This document shows positions 36,940-46,888 of a stretch of DNA of 64,000 bases, in pieces. The DNA comes from CAG-307 sp964524125 (GTDB taxonomy: Bacteria; Bacillota_I; Bacilli_A; Acholeplasmatales; Anaeroplasmataceae), in contig CAZGBY010000001.1 of NCBI GenBank assembly GCA_964524125.1, positions 27,154-91,153 on the forward strand, given 5' to 3'. Made by a program: the position numbers and the translations under genes. The notes under the pieces are model-generated. The model had not been told where the DNA came from and did no database searches. It saw only the letters and a list, made by a program, of their open reading frames with translations. Numbering within the stretch: position 1 is the stretch's first letter; each line of letters starts with the position of its first letter.

Positions 36940-38106
36940 TTAAAGAACAACTTCAAAAGTCATAATTTTACCATCTTGTGAGTAACATCTTATTTTTCCA
37001 CTATGTAATTTTACTATTGTATTTGCCATTGAAAGGCCTATACCATAACCATGTTTATTGTTAGATAATTCCTCAGACCTATAATATCTTTCAAATAAAT
37101 AATTATGTTCTCCTACTTTAATATCACTTACACAATTAGAAACTTTAAGTATTACATTCTTATTATGTTTTTTTAGTTTAACATAAATATCACTATCATT
37201 TATAGAATACTTTATCGCATTATCTACAAGGATAGATAAAAGCTCACCAAGTAATGATTCTTCACCAATTATCTTAATATTATCTTCAATATCTAATATG
37301 ATTTTTTTATTATCTTTTTGTGATAACACTTCAAATGGAGAAACCACTTCTTTTACAACTTCACTATAATCAAGTTCTACTTTATTAAGTGATAATTTAT
37401 CTTCATCCATTTTACTTATAAAGAAAGCTTTTTTAAGTAATTCATCCATTTTATTAGTTTGTTCATCTATAATTTTTGTCCATTCTGACTTCTTATTTTC
37501 AAGTTCAATTATTTCATTAGTTGCTTTTATTATTGCAAGTGGTGTTTTTATCTCATGATTAATATTAGATATAAATTCTTTTCTTTCTTGATAACCATCT
37601 AATATCGGTTTAGTAACTATTTTAGAAAATATAATTACTAAACAAGCTATAATAAAAAGACCACCAAATGTTATTAAAATACTAGTCTTCATAAATGATA
37701 TAAAACTTTCTCTTTCCATTTGTGTGTCTAAAAAGAATATAATTTTATTTCCTTTTATATCATCTTGTTCTAAAACTTTATAATAAAAATTTTCATAAAA
37801 TCCTTCTTCTTTAGTTATTAAAGAAGCCATTTGATAAGCTTCTTGTTCATCTACCGTTATAATATGATTTAAATCAACATAAATTCTATTATCTTTATAT
37901 ATTACTTTAAAATATCTAGCAGAAAAAGGTGTTTCAGAAAATATACCTGGTCTATCAATATTTAATACCATTTCTATTTTATCTTCAGCATTCTTTTTTA
38001 AATTATTATAATTAATCAAATTAATAACAAGTAAAACAGAAGAAAATACAATAAATAAAATAGATATAGTAACTATAATGAATTTAGTTTGTAACTTCTT
38101 TATCAT
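36940..38106 (-). CDS. Membrane sensor histidine kinase
   Basis: 388 residues. TM1 at about 9-29, an extracytoplasmic sensor of about 110 residues, TM2 at about 142-163. HisKA has FISNINHEIKTPLAII (phospho-His about 184). The HATPase has LLSILVDNAIKYS (N box) and GYGIGLSMANTIVKLHSGKI (G box). It overlaps its response regulator by 23 bases, so the two are a pair. As part of the cluster it probably senses cell-surface or phosphate status. Confidence 0.93.
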   Translation of the reverse strand: MIKKLQTKFIIVTISILFIVFSSVLLVINLINYNNLKKNAEDKIEMVLNIDRPGIFSETPFSARYFKVIYKDNRIYVDLNHIITVDEQEAYQMASLITKEEGFYENFYYKVLEQDDIKGNKIIFFLDTQMERESFISFMKTSILITFGGLFIIACLVIIFSKIVTKPILDGYQERKEFISNINHEIKTPLAIIKATNEIIELENKKSEWTKIIDEQTNKMDELLKKAFFISKMDEDKLSLNKVELDYSEVVKEVVSPFEVLSQKDNKKIILDIEDNIKIIGEESLLGELLSILVDNAIKYSINDSDIYVKLKKHNKNVILKVSNCVSDIKVGEHNYLFERYYRSEELSNNKHGYGIGLSMANTIVKLHSGKIRCYSQDGKIMTFEVVL

Positions 38107-38773
38107 CTAACTCCTCCAAGATATAACCTGCATTTCTTATTGCTTTTATCTTAATTTTAGCATTAATATTTTTAAGTTTCCTTCTTAAATATGAAATATA
38201 TACCCAAATAGTTGTAATATCCCCTTCATCAAAAGAATAAATTTGATTTAATAAAGAATCAAGTGATACTAGCGATTTAGGTTTAATCATTAAGCTTTGC
38301 ATAATTTGAAATTCCTTATTACATAAAGATTCGCTAATATCACCATTTACTAATTTAAAAGTTTGAGTATCAAGCTTAACACCATTAAATTCTAAAAAGT
38401 TATCAGAAACGCCTTCGTTTCTTCTTATAACCGCTTTTAGTCTTGCTAGTAATTCAGGTGTGGCAAATGGCTTAGTTATATAATCATCTGCTCCATATTC
38501 AAATCCTTCTAATTTATCTTCTAAAGTACTTTTAGCTGTAAGCATAATTACAGGAGTTTTAATTTTTAAATATCTTATTTCTTTAAGTACTGAAAATCCA
38601 TCTCGCTTTGGCATCATTACATCTAAAATGATAGCGTCATAACTTCCAACTTTTATATAATCTAAAGCCTCTTCACCATCATATGCACAATCAACTGTAT
38701 AGTTATTCTTTTTTAAAAGTACACTTATAACTTTAGATAGTGTATGTTCATCTTCACATAAAAGTAATTTCAT
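38084..38773 (-). CDS. OmpR-family response regulator
   Basis: 229 residues. The receiver domain (1-115) has the acidic pair at 7-8, phospho-acceptor Asp51 in LDVMMPK, Thr and Lys switch residues (MLTAKS and ITKPF). The winged-helix DNA-binding domain (about 130-225) has TTIWVYISYLRRKLK as the recognition region. Partner of the kinase that overlaps it. It follows DUF4956 with a 13-base gap, so it may control its own operon. Confidence 0.93.
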   Translation of the reverse strand: MKLLLCEDEHTLSKVISVLLKKNNYTVDCAYDGEEALDYIKVGSYDAIILDVMMPKRDGFSVLKEIRYLKIKTPVIMLTAKSTLEDKLEGFEYGADDYITKPFATPELLARLKAVIRRNEGVSDNFLEFNGVKLDTQTFKLVNGDISESLCNKEFQIMQSLMIKPKSLVSLDSLLNQIYSFDEGDITTIWVYISYLRRKLKNINAKIKIKAIRNAGYILEELDDKEVTN

Positions 38774-38786
38774 AAAAAACTCCTTA

Positions 38787-39485
38787 CTAGTCTATATCTA
38801 CTTCCATTTTTTTATTAATTGTAATTGTCATATTACCATTTTTAATTCTTAAATCATCAAGGAATGATTTAATATTATTTGAATCTATTAACTCTACATA
38901 ATAAGTAAGTATAAATGTAGTTCCCATATCTGCTGATTTTATTTTACACAATTTATTATATTTTGTATACTTATTTAAAACATTTTTTAATTCTTCTTCA
39001 AATTCTAAATCTTCAGGAATACATATTCTAAGTATATAACTATTATCAACTTTAGAAATATTTATCTTAGATATAATAAAAGCAGTTATAATAAATAATG
39101 CATAGAATACTAAACCTAAATATAAATATCCAAGACCTATAATAAATGAATATACAAACCCAAAGAAAATATATGTTAAATCTAAAGGCTCTAAATTCTT
39201 AGTTCTAAATCTTATAACTAAAATAGCACCAGCAAGTGCCACAACAGCTCTTTCTGTTTGTGAATCAGTCCCAATAATCGAATTTAAAATAACACCAGTT
39301 ACACCCACAAGTCCTACTACAATTATTGGAATTAAAATAAGTGTTAGTAAAAACTCTTTTTTATAAATTCTTCCTTTGTTTAACTTTGTATATAAATAAC
39401 CAAACACTATACTTAATAATATGACACTTAAAATAGATATTAATATACTTAAGGTTAAATTATTTTCAAATATTCTATTTATCAT
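38787..39485 (-). CDS. DUF4956 membrane protein
   Basis: 232 residues with about four membrane helices (about 13-34, 45-68, 78-92, 103-140), then a cytosolic alpha/beta domain. The motif RAVVALAGAILVIRFRTKNLEPLDLTYIFFG is typical of DUF4956, found next to VTC-domain polymerases and CotH-like proteins. The start overlaps the VTC gene by 11 bases. Function unproven; it may be the membrane partner of the VTC protein. Confidence 0.85.
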   Translation of the reverse strand: MINRIFENNLTLSILISILSVILLSIVFGYLYTKLNKGRIYKKEFLLTLILIPIIVVGLVGVTGVILNSIIGTDSQTERAVVALAGAILVIRFRTKNLEPLDLTYIFFGFVYSFIIGLGYLYLGLVFYALFIITAFIISKINISKVDNSYILRICIPEDLEFEEELKNVLNKYTKYNKLCKIKSADMGTTFILTYYVELIDSNNIKSFLDDLRIKNGNMTITINKKMEVDID

Positions 39486-40188
39486 AAATACCTCCTAAAT
39501 AATTCTTATATTCTTTACCATACTTTGAAAAACTTGTACACTTTATATTTAAATCAGTTAATATATTAACAAGCCATAAAGGGTAATTATTAACTGATTT
39601 TATTTCTAATATATAATTATTTTTAGGAATAATATAATTATCACATTCATCATTTTCAATATCTAAATTATATCTTCTTGATTTTAAATTACTATCAATA
39701 GTAAGTCTTAATGATTTATCAACTTTTGAAAAGAATCCTAATCTTTCGTAAGAAAGATATACTTTAGGAATTAAATTATATCTTTCTGTTAAATATTTAA
39801 TTTCTTTAATAGCCATTTTAGATGAATAGTCATTAATATATCCTAAATCATTACCATTTAAAAATAAATTTAATTCTTCTTTTTTTAACACGATTCTTCT
39901 TTTACCTACAATACCATGACATTTCTTTTTTATTTCTAAAAAATAAACATTAGAACCATAATATTTTCTTAATCTTAATTTTTCTTTAAATACTGGTTTT
40001 TCAATTGATTTAGAAATTAAATCATTGTTTTGAGTATCATAATATATATTTTGGATTTTATATGTTCTATAACCATCACAATGAGGATCTAAATTCATAT
40101 ACTGCTTTATTCTATCTTTTAATTTAATAACTTGTTCTTCAGTTAAGATATATTTAGTTTCTTTTCTATTAAATGCTAAAATACTCAT
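39475..40188 (-). CDS. VTC-domain protein (polyphosphate polymerase-like)
   Basis: 237 residues. It has the tunnel-fold basic motifs of the VTC domain: NRKETKYILTEEQ at the start, LRLRKYYGSNVYFLEIKKK, GKRRIVLKK, SYERLGF, LRLTIDSNLKSR, YILEIKS and TSFSKYGKEY at the end. Yeast Vtc4 makes polyphosphate from ATP with this domain. Bacterial homologues sit beside DUF4956 and CotH-like genes and their product has not been established here. The ATG overlaps the stop of the lipoprotein gene by one base. Confidence 0.88.
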   Translation of the reverse strand: MSILAFNRKETKYILTEEQVIKLKDRIKQYMNLDPHCDGYRTYKIQNIYYDTQNNDLISKSIEKPVFKEKLRLRKYYGSNVYFLEIKKKCHGIVGKRRIVLKKEELNLFLNGNDLGYINDYSSKMAIKEIKYLTERYNLIPKVYLSYERLGFFSKVDKSLRLTIDSNLKSRRYNLDIENDECDNYIIPKNNYILEIKSVNNYPLWLVNILTDLNIKCTSFSKYGKEYKNYLGGIYDK

Positions 40189-42236
40189 TATAATACTCCA
40201 TAAATATTTCCATCAAACGAAGAACTTGAAGAATTACTAATTGATATATTAGAAGATGAAGATGCATATACAATATAATTCATATTACTTTTAGAAATAT
40301 AAAGTTCAAGTGTTACAGTACCATCTACTAATAAAGTTAAATACTTACCTTGAGAAATACTTGTTTTAGATGTTTTTACAGTAGCTCCATTTCCTGTAGG
40401 AGCTTGGTTCATACCATTACATCCAATGCAAAGTAAATTGCCACCTGTTAATTTAAATGAACCATCAAAATCTAACACTCCATTCCCTGCATCTTTAGGA
40501 CCAATTGCAATTACGTTTCCACCAGACATTACAATATTACCATTTGAATCAATTCCATCTCCATCTGCGTTAATATAAATTGTTCCAAATTTAAAATAAA
40601 TATATGGAGTTTCTTTTGTTTTAGTAGCGTTTAAACCATCATCAGATGCATATACTTCTGATACTCCGCCATTAATTGTGATAATATTCGCTTCAAACCC
40701 TTCATATGATTTTAATATCTTTACGTAACCACCTGTTATTTCTAAATTATAATCTGCATGAATACCATCATCATCAGAAGTTATTGATAAATTACCACCT
40801 GTTATATAGATATTCCCTAAACCAATACTTTCATTTTCTAATGTTTCTCCATAATTTGCATGAATACCATCATCGTGTGAATAAATAGTTATGTTTCCAC
40901 CAGAAATATAAATTTCATTATTTGATTTAATTCCTTTACAAGAGTATGATGCTTTATCAGTATTACCATCTTGCATACCACCCATCATACCACCAGGTCC
41001 TCCAAAACCTCCTCCTTGACTAACTTGATATGTTTGCCAACTAGTTACTAAAGTAGAATTTCTTATTTGAGCGGCTAAACAATCATATGATGAATTTAAA
41101 TTCATAGATTCTGATTTATAAGTCTTTTTACTATAAGTAAGATTAACGATAAAACTTACAGTATTTGATGGAACTTCAAATTGATAATATACGCCATTAT
41201 TTCCACCAGGCCTTTGCATACCATTTGATGTAGATGATATTTTAGTACCTGTTAGTGTATTAGATGTACCATCTTCTAAATTAAAAGTTAGTGTAACACT
41301 ACAAGATGATGGTATTTGTAAATATAACGTGTCTTGTGATACTTCTGATACATATTCTGAATAAGGTGAATAATCTTCTGTATAACAATTAAGTTCTACA
41401 TCTTCGTTTATATAAACATTATATTTTGCGTCTATAGCATCGCATGCAGCAAACAAATTAACTGTTCCTCCAGTTATTTCTACACTACCTCTTTGTTTTC
41501 CTTTACTAGATATAGAAGAATCTGTAGTTTTAATAGTATCTCCTGATGTTGAAATTGCATATAAAGTTGTATTTGAGATAGTAACTGAATTATTTCCTTT
41601 AAGTGCATTATTTGTTGCTGTAACATTCAAATTTAAATTTTTAATTACTAAATCTTTAGTAGAATGAATACCGTTGTTTAAATATCCTAAAACATTTAAA
41701 GTACCTTTACCTTTTATATCCATGTCACAATTAGCATATATCGCACTATTATAAGATTCTTCTTCAGTTCTATTATCTATAATAGTATTTACAGAACCAG
41801 ATTCTGATTTTATAACAAAAGAATCGATATCGTAAGCAATTAAAGGAGATGATACAGATGATGTAATACTTACTCCATTTAGTATCAATTCTATTTGAGC
41901 TTCTTCGTTACCGGTACATATTATTCTTCCATCTAAATTTCCGGTTAAATAATACGATCCTGTATTTGTAATAAATAAAGTATTATCTTCAAACAATATA
42001 TATCCATTATTATTAGTAATACTTTTATTTGTTAAATCAATAACTATATCATTAGTTTCATCATAATTTACATTACCTATAGTTATATCTGGTAACGTAA
42101 AATCTGGAGTAGATATATCTAAATCTTGATTATCCTCCGTTTTTGATATAATAGGATTAGTATTATCTTTTTGTGATTTACATGATACACAAGTAAATAA
42201 TAATAATGAAGTTAATAACAAATTTATTTTTTTCAT
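40188..42236 (-). CDS. Cthe_2159-like beta-helix lipoprotein
   Basis: 682 residues with lipobox CVSC (about residue 18). From residue about 60 the protein is a right-handed parallel beta-helix with repeated GxITITG/DDGIHA motifs (SDDDGIHADYNLEITGGYV, SHDDGIHANYGE, ADGDGIDSNGNIVMSGGNV). A Gly/Met-rich insert (GGFGGPGGMMGGMQ) lies in the middle. This is the PF14262 (Cthe_2159) pattern, whose founding member binds polygalacturonic acid and calcium. It heads a five-gene operon (lipoprotein, VTC, DUF4956, response regulator, kinase). AAGGAC lies before the ATG. Confidence 0.88.
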   Translation of the reverse strand: MKKINLLLTSLLLFTCVSCKSQKDNTNPIISKTEDNQDLDISTPDFTLPDITIGNVNYDETNDIVIDLTNKSITNNNGYILFEDNTLFITNTGSYYLTGNLDGRIICTGNEEAQIELILNGVSITSSVSSPLIAYDIDSFVIKSESGSVNTIIDNRTEEESYNSAIYANCDMDIKGKGTLNVLGYLNNGIHSTKDLVIKNLNLNVTATNNALKGNNSVTISNTTLYAISTSGDTIKTTDSSISSKGKQRGSVEITGGTVNLFAACDAIDAKYNVYINEDVELNCYTEDYSPYSEYVSEVSQDTLYLQIPSSCSVTLTFNLEDGTSNTLTGTKISSTSNGMQRPGGNNGVYYQFEVPSNTVSFIVNLTYSKKTYKSESMNLNSSYDCLAAQIRNSTLVTSWQTYQVSQGGGFGGPGGMMGGMQDGNTDKASYSCKGIKSNNEIYISGGNITIYSHDDGIHANYGETLENESIGLGNIYITGGNLSITSDDDGIHADYNLEITGGYVKILKSYEGFEANIITINGGVSEVYASDDGLNATKTKETPYIYFKFGTIYINADGDGIDSNGNIVMSGGNVIAIGPKDAGNGVLDFDGSFKLTGGNLLCIGCNGMNQAPTGNGATVKTSKTSISQGKYLTLLVDGTVTLELYISKSNMNYIVYASSSSNISISNSSSSSFDGNIYGVL

Positions 42237-42643
42237 AATAGTCCTTCTTTCTATAATATAGTATACACTATTTAGTTTAATTAAAACTTAAGAATTTAAA
42301 AACACAAACTATATCTTTTACTACATATTTAAAACAACGTTTATAACTAAGATTATAAAAATCTTTAATGGGTTTGATTCTTACATCATTCGGTATTACT
42401 TTTATTTTTCTTTAATATTCGTTAATATCAATTTCCTTTCCTTTAATATAATGGAAGAATTATTAATCATTTAACCTAATAGATAAATATGTAAATATCT
42501 AATATATTTTTTATTAATAATTATACAATTAAACTAATGACTTATTTTATAACCCTCTATATAATAAATTATCCGTTTATATTTTTTTAATTTTCTTGTA
42601 AACATAAAAACCCACCAAATTTGGCAGGTAATTTCAAAATAAT
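42237..42643. other. 407-bp intergenic region
   Basis: AT-rich. It contains the terminator of the zinc-ribbon/McrB-like operon (42610-42629) and, at its left end, a likely minus-strand promoter for the Cthe_2159 gene (TATACT/TATATT region at 42255-42270). No ORF, structured RNA or repeat array seen. Confidence 0.6.
42610..42629 (-). terminator. Terminator of the McrB-like operon
   Basis: On the minus strand ACCTGCCAA pairs with TTGGTGGGT (two wobbles), then TTTT. Confidence 0.75.
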
Positions 42644-44110
42644 TCATTTGTGAATATTATTGCAATATGGACAAATAATTTCTTTATTAAAAGTTAAATC
42701 TGTTATATTTCTATAATGATATGAAATATCTATATTTCCTTCTATATCTTCATCAAGTATTATACTATCAATATCAGTACTATAATATTTTTTATTTACG
42801 ACATCACAATAATTCTCTTTAATTATTGTTCTACAAGATTTACAATAATACACTTGTTCATTTTCTTTTTTATATAAATTTTCATTACAAAAAGGACATA
42901 TATTAAAATAAGTTGTAGAATAAATCATACCCTTAAGTAATATTTTTTGTATTTTTCTAAAAGAATCAATATCATCAATACTTATCTGAACATATTTACA
43001 AGATAATGGTATAGGACTAATAATAATATTATCATTATCGTTTGAAAGATTACCGTTTCTATCAAATAATACTAATAAAATATTATATTTGATATCATGT
43101 TCAAATTCTAATAATAATCCTTTATCATGTGATGTTAAATGCAATTTATATTTATTATTATTAAATATTAAATCTAAATTATTAAAATTAATTTTTTGTT
43201 TTGGTGAAGACTCAAAATTAAAATGAAGAATTGAAAATATTATTAATATTTTTATATATTCATAATAATGATTATATAAATTATTAATACTTTTCATATC
43301 AATATTTTTATTAATATCTTTGTTATCATTAAAATGTTTTAATAAATTATAAACCTTATGATAATCCTTTTGCATATGTAAAATATTAGAATTATGCAAT
43401 TTTAAATTTTTAGGATAATTCTTATTTAATCTATATACATTCCTTTTAAGTCTTGATGTTAAAGTATCAAGAATATAATTCATTTTATTTAAACAACTTA
43501 AAGATACGTCATAGTTCTTAGAAAAATTTCTAACATATGAAGTGTGTAGTTTACCTACTGCTATATAATAGTTAATATGATTTAATCTATCTAATAAATT
43601 CGTTGATAATATTTTACTAGTATACATCATATTTTTAAGATATCTTATGTTCTTTCTTAAATAAAATATAATTGCATCAACAGTTTTAGCAAAAACTTGA
43701 TTTTCATAAATAGAATAATTATCCTTATAAACCTTAGTCATTAATTTTAAAGGCTTTATACTATCATTTATAATATCATCCCAATATTCACTATGAACAG
43801 AAATATGATTTATAGTTTTATTATTGATTAATTTAACTGCTTCAACTGGTAGAACCTCTTCTTCATCAATTAAATGAATTATAGGTTTAATAAATATTCT
43901 TTTAATTGAAGGAAGGACACTTTCAATATTGTTTAAATTATCATTTAACAAATTAAAGTCATAATTTTCATGAACTAAAAATAATGAAAACCTATTTATT
44001 GAAAAGTATTCAAATTCAGAAACTGAAATATTATTATTATTTGTTGTAAAAGAATTTGCACTTTCATAATCGCCTGCAATTTCCGATAATTCTTCTAATA
44101 TATTTTTCAT
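42644..44110 (-). CDS. Zinc-ribbon partner of the McrB-like ATPase (DUF2357-like)
   Basis: 488 residues, ending in TGA. The N-terminal two thirds are helical, with YSIYENQVFAKTVDAIIFYLRK at about 130-150, a segment resembling the DUF2357 proteins that replace McrC beside McrB-type ATPases. The C-terminus has two zinc knuckles, CPFCNENLYKKENEQVYYC-K-SC at about 418-440 and a final CPYC at about 482. I do not see a clear PD-(D/E)XK nuclease site. It overlaps the ATPase stop by one base, so the two proteins should act together. Confidence 0.65.
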   Translation of the reverse strand: MKNILEELSEIAGDYESANSFTTNNNNISVSEFEYFSINRFSLFLVHENYDFNLLNDNLNNIESVLPSIKRIFIKPIIHLIDEEEVLPVEAVKLINNKTINHISVHSEYWDDIINDSIKPLKLMTKVYKDNYSIYENQVFAKTVDAIIFYLRKNIRYLKNMMYTSKILSTNLLDRLNHINYYIAVGKLHTSYVRNFSKNYDVSLSCLNKMNYILDTLTSRLKRNVYRLNKNYPKNLKLHNSNILHMQKDYHKVYNLLKHFNDNKDINKNIDMKSINNLYNHYYEYIKILIIFSILHFNFESSPKQKINFNNLDLIFNNNKYKLHLTSHDKGLLLEFEHDIKYNILLVLFDRNGNLSNDNDNIIISPIPLSCKYVQISIDDIDSFRKIQKILLKGMIYSTTYFNICPFCNENLYKKENEQVYYCKSCRTIIKENYCDVVNKKYYSTDIDSIILDEDIEGNIDISYHYRNITDLTFNKEIICPYCNNIHK

Positions 44111-46806
44111 TAATAATCCTCATTAAGACTTCTTACGAAATCTGCACATTTTAAAAGTCCAATTCGTTCAAATCCTTTTATTAAAGAATCTTTATCCTCA
44201 ATAGCTTTAAATTCAAGTTTAGCAACTACTTTAGTTAATAATATTCTTTCTAAAGCTTCATTAACCAAATCTTCTCCATTTCTAAAACAAGATACATAAA
44301 CTTTTACATAATTTTCAATTTGATTCATTATACGATTCCCAAATGAAATATTATATGGTCTTAATAATTGTTCTAATTCTTTTATATATTTCACATCTTC
44401 TAGTTCAAATTCAACATCATTTATAGCTTTTTTTATTAAATCATCAAATTGTTTATAAGATAAATATCTTTGAGGTATTTCTTCTTGATAATTTCTTACT
44501 TTAGGAGCTCTTTTATTAAAATTCATTGTATGAGCTCTATCATATACTTTATCAGATATTTCAAATGTTGATTCATCTCTATTCGCTGTACCTATAAACC
44601 AAATATTTTCAGGTATATGTAGTGTATGACCATTAATTAAGCTTAAATAATCATGTTTTTTATTATTATAAATATTACAAAGAGATACATTGCATAATTG
44701 AATTTCTCGCATATGCGGTTCATTTTCCATTAAAGATAGGAAATCAGAAAAATAGTATTCTATTCTTGACAAGTTCATTTCATCAAGTACTATAAATGTA
44801 ATGACATCAGGATTAAGAGATGCTTTATATAAAGCTCTGGTAAATTTTTTAGGAGTATAAGTTTTGGTAAATTCATTATAATAACCTATAAGTTCATTTT
44901 TATCTTTCCAGGATGATTCTACTTCAATGATTTCACAATTGCCCATTAAAGCTTCTAAGAAGATTTTAGGAAGGGATGTTTTACCAGTACCGGACATACC
45001 TTGTAAGATTGATAGTTTAGTCGCCCCAAGGCCTGCAATAAATGAAGCAATATCTTCTTGTGTATAAGATAGATGTAAGCGTGATTCTCTTGCGTAATCT
45101 ACTATAAATTTTGTGATTTGAGCTAGTGATGGTGCCTCAAAGTTTAAAGCAAGTTTTTTATTTAATTCAAGATCAAATTTAGGTTTTAAACTATCTAATT
45201 GCGTAAATGCAGGGCAAGCATCAAAATCTTGATTAGTGACATTTAAATTGCTATTTTGATTTGTAGTACTTTGTTTAGATAAACTATCAGATTTTAATTC
45301 AACTTTTAACGTATCATCATTTAAATTAACATCGATAGTACCTTCTGAACTATTTAACGAAGCTTTTGTAAATGGTTTTAAAATGAATAAAGCAATTGCA
45401 AGAACAATATCTACAAATATTAAAGAAAAACAACCAGAAGTAACTTCTAAATCGTAATCAATTATATTATAACTTGTACCAAAATTCTTTTCTATATATT
45501 CGTTAATCATTTCCATATTTATTTTAGAACTTATTTCATAGTATTTACTAAATAGTCCAATCGCAAAGATAAATATAAAATTAATAATTATAGTAGCTAA
45601 TCCGATTCGTTTAGTTTCATTATTTTTTGTAAATATTGATACAATAGATAAAATATACATAACAGATGATATTAATATTATCGCAAAGAATATAAATGTT
45701 ATCATTATAAAACTATCAGATGATTTTGATGGTTCCTTTAAAAGATCATAACCCTTAATAAAGAACTCACCATTAGTAAAATTTGATGTTCCTTTGATAT
45801 TAATAAAATCTAAGAATATGCTTATTATAGTAACTGCTGTAAACGCAGTTACAAATAATAATATTAACCACATAGAAGAAATGATTTCTTTTCTATTTTT
45901 AAGGTTTCCTTCATCATATTCATTTTTAGCATTTACAAATGAATGAATTATGGTAATAAGTGAAGTTATAATAAATGGTATGAACGAATTAGAATTAGCA
46001 TATGAATAATTTTCAGACATAGATAATATAAATACAATTATATTGCCACTTAAGAAGAATATTGTAGTAATTGCAAAGTTGAAATAAGCTGATTTTTTAG
46101 ATGTTTGAGAGAATTTCTTATCTTTCCAAAAATAATATTTTAAAGTGTTTAAAAAATAGCCACAAGCTACTAACAATAATAAGATAAATATAATAAAGAA
46201 AATAAATATTATTAGGTTTGAAGTGCCTAGTAAACCTGATATTATATAATATTTTGATATATTATTAGAATTAATTTCTATAGCTTGATATAATGGCGTA
46301 ATAAAGATTATTAATACTGATATTAAACTTATAGCATTAAGTATTAGTGTAAATAAATAATTCTTTCCTAAATTGTTGCTTGAAGTAATTTCTTCTTTAC
46401 CAATTTTAATATACCTAAATATTAAATATGCAATATATAAGCCATTAAATATACTAGATAAAATAATCATAAATATACTACTAAATAATAATAGATCACA
46501 TGATAACCCAAATATTACTAATACTATATTTAATACTATTGTCATTATTGGTTCTATAATTGTCGATTTATGTTTTGCTAAAATCTTTATTATAAATATA
46601 AAATGTAATATTAATATTAATACAGTTATAATTACACTGGCAAAATATTGTATTCCTTTTTCGGTTTCAAAATTAATATAATCAATTATAGATTTATCAT
46701 TAATTTTAAATGCAAAAATTCCTATACTTAACAATAATATAGGAATAATATTTAATACTACTGTAATAATAGTATTTATTAATTTATTTTTTAAAATACG
46801 CTCCAT
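44110..46806 (-). CDS. Membrane-anchored McrB-like AAA+ ATPase (12 TM)
   Basis: 898 residues. The N-terminal 475 residues hold about twelve membrane helices (near 12-34, 52-74, 84-107, 108-132, 150-172, 187-218, 240-262, 272-292, 310-333, 363-388, 398-418, 450-472). A linker then leads to an AAA_5/McrB-type domain. Its Walker A is GMSGTGKTSL (about 601), Walker B FIVLDEMNLSRIEYYFSDFL (about 673). The sensor is FIGTANRDEST with NxxD-type residues and KVYDRA (about 739-755). McrB cuts modified DNA with McrC. Fusion of such an ATPase to a polytopic membrane domain is unusual. With its zinc-ribbon partner it may form a membrane-localised defence or stress module; that is inference. Confidence 0.85.
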   Translation of the reverse strand: MERILKNKLINTIITVVLNIIPILLLSIGIFAFKINDKSIIDYINFETEKGIQYFASVIITVLILILHFIFIIKILAKHKSTIIEPIMTIVLNIVLVIFGLSCDLLLFSSIFMIILSSIFNGLYIAYLIFRYIKIGKEEITSSNNLGKNYLFTLILNAISLISVLIIFITPLYQAIEINSNNISKYYIISGLLGTSNLIIFIFFIIFILLLLVACGYFLNTLKYYFWKDKKFSQTSKKSAYFNFAITTIFFLSGNIIVFILSMSENYSYANSNSFIPFIITSLITIIHSFVNAKNEYDEGNLKNRKEIISSMWLILLFVTAFTAVTIISIFLDFINIKGTSNFTNGEFFIKGYDLLKEPSKSSDSFIMITFIFFAIILISSVMYILSIVSIFTKNNETKRIGLATIIINFIFIFAIGLFSKYYEISSKINMEMINEYIEKNFGTSYNIIDYDLEVTSGCFSLIFVDIVLAIALFILKPFTKASLNSSEGTIDVNLNDDTLKVELKSDSLSKQSTTNQNSNLNVTNQDFDACPAFTQLDSLKPKFDLELNKKLALNFEAPSLAQITKFIVDYARESRLHLSYTQEDIASFIAGLGATKLSILQGMSGTGKTSLPKIFLEALMGNCEIIEVESSWKDKNELIGYYNEFTKTYTPKKFTRALYKASLNPDVITFIVLDEMNLSRIEYYFSDFLSLMENEPHMREIQLCNVSLCNIYNNKKHDYLSLINGHTLHIPENIWFIGTANRDESTFEISDKVYDRAHTMNFNKRAPKVRNYQEEIPQRYLSYKQFDDLIKKAINDVEFELEDVKYIKELEQLLRPYNISFGNRIMNQIENYVKVYVSCFRNGEDLVNEALERILLTKVVAKLEFKAIEDKDSLIKGFERIGLLKCADFVRSLNEDY

Positions 46807-46888
46807 AATTCTTTTCTACTTTTTTCTTATAATTCATTTTAACACTTTTAAAGGATTTTTAAAAGAGGGGAAAGAAATAGTATTTATA

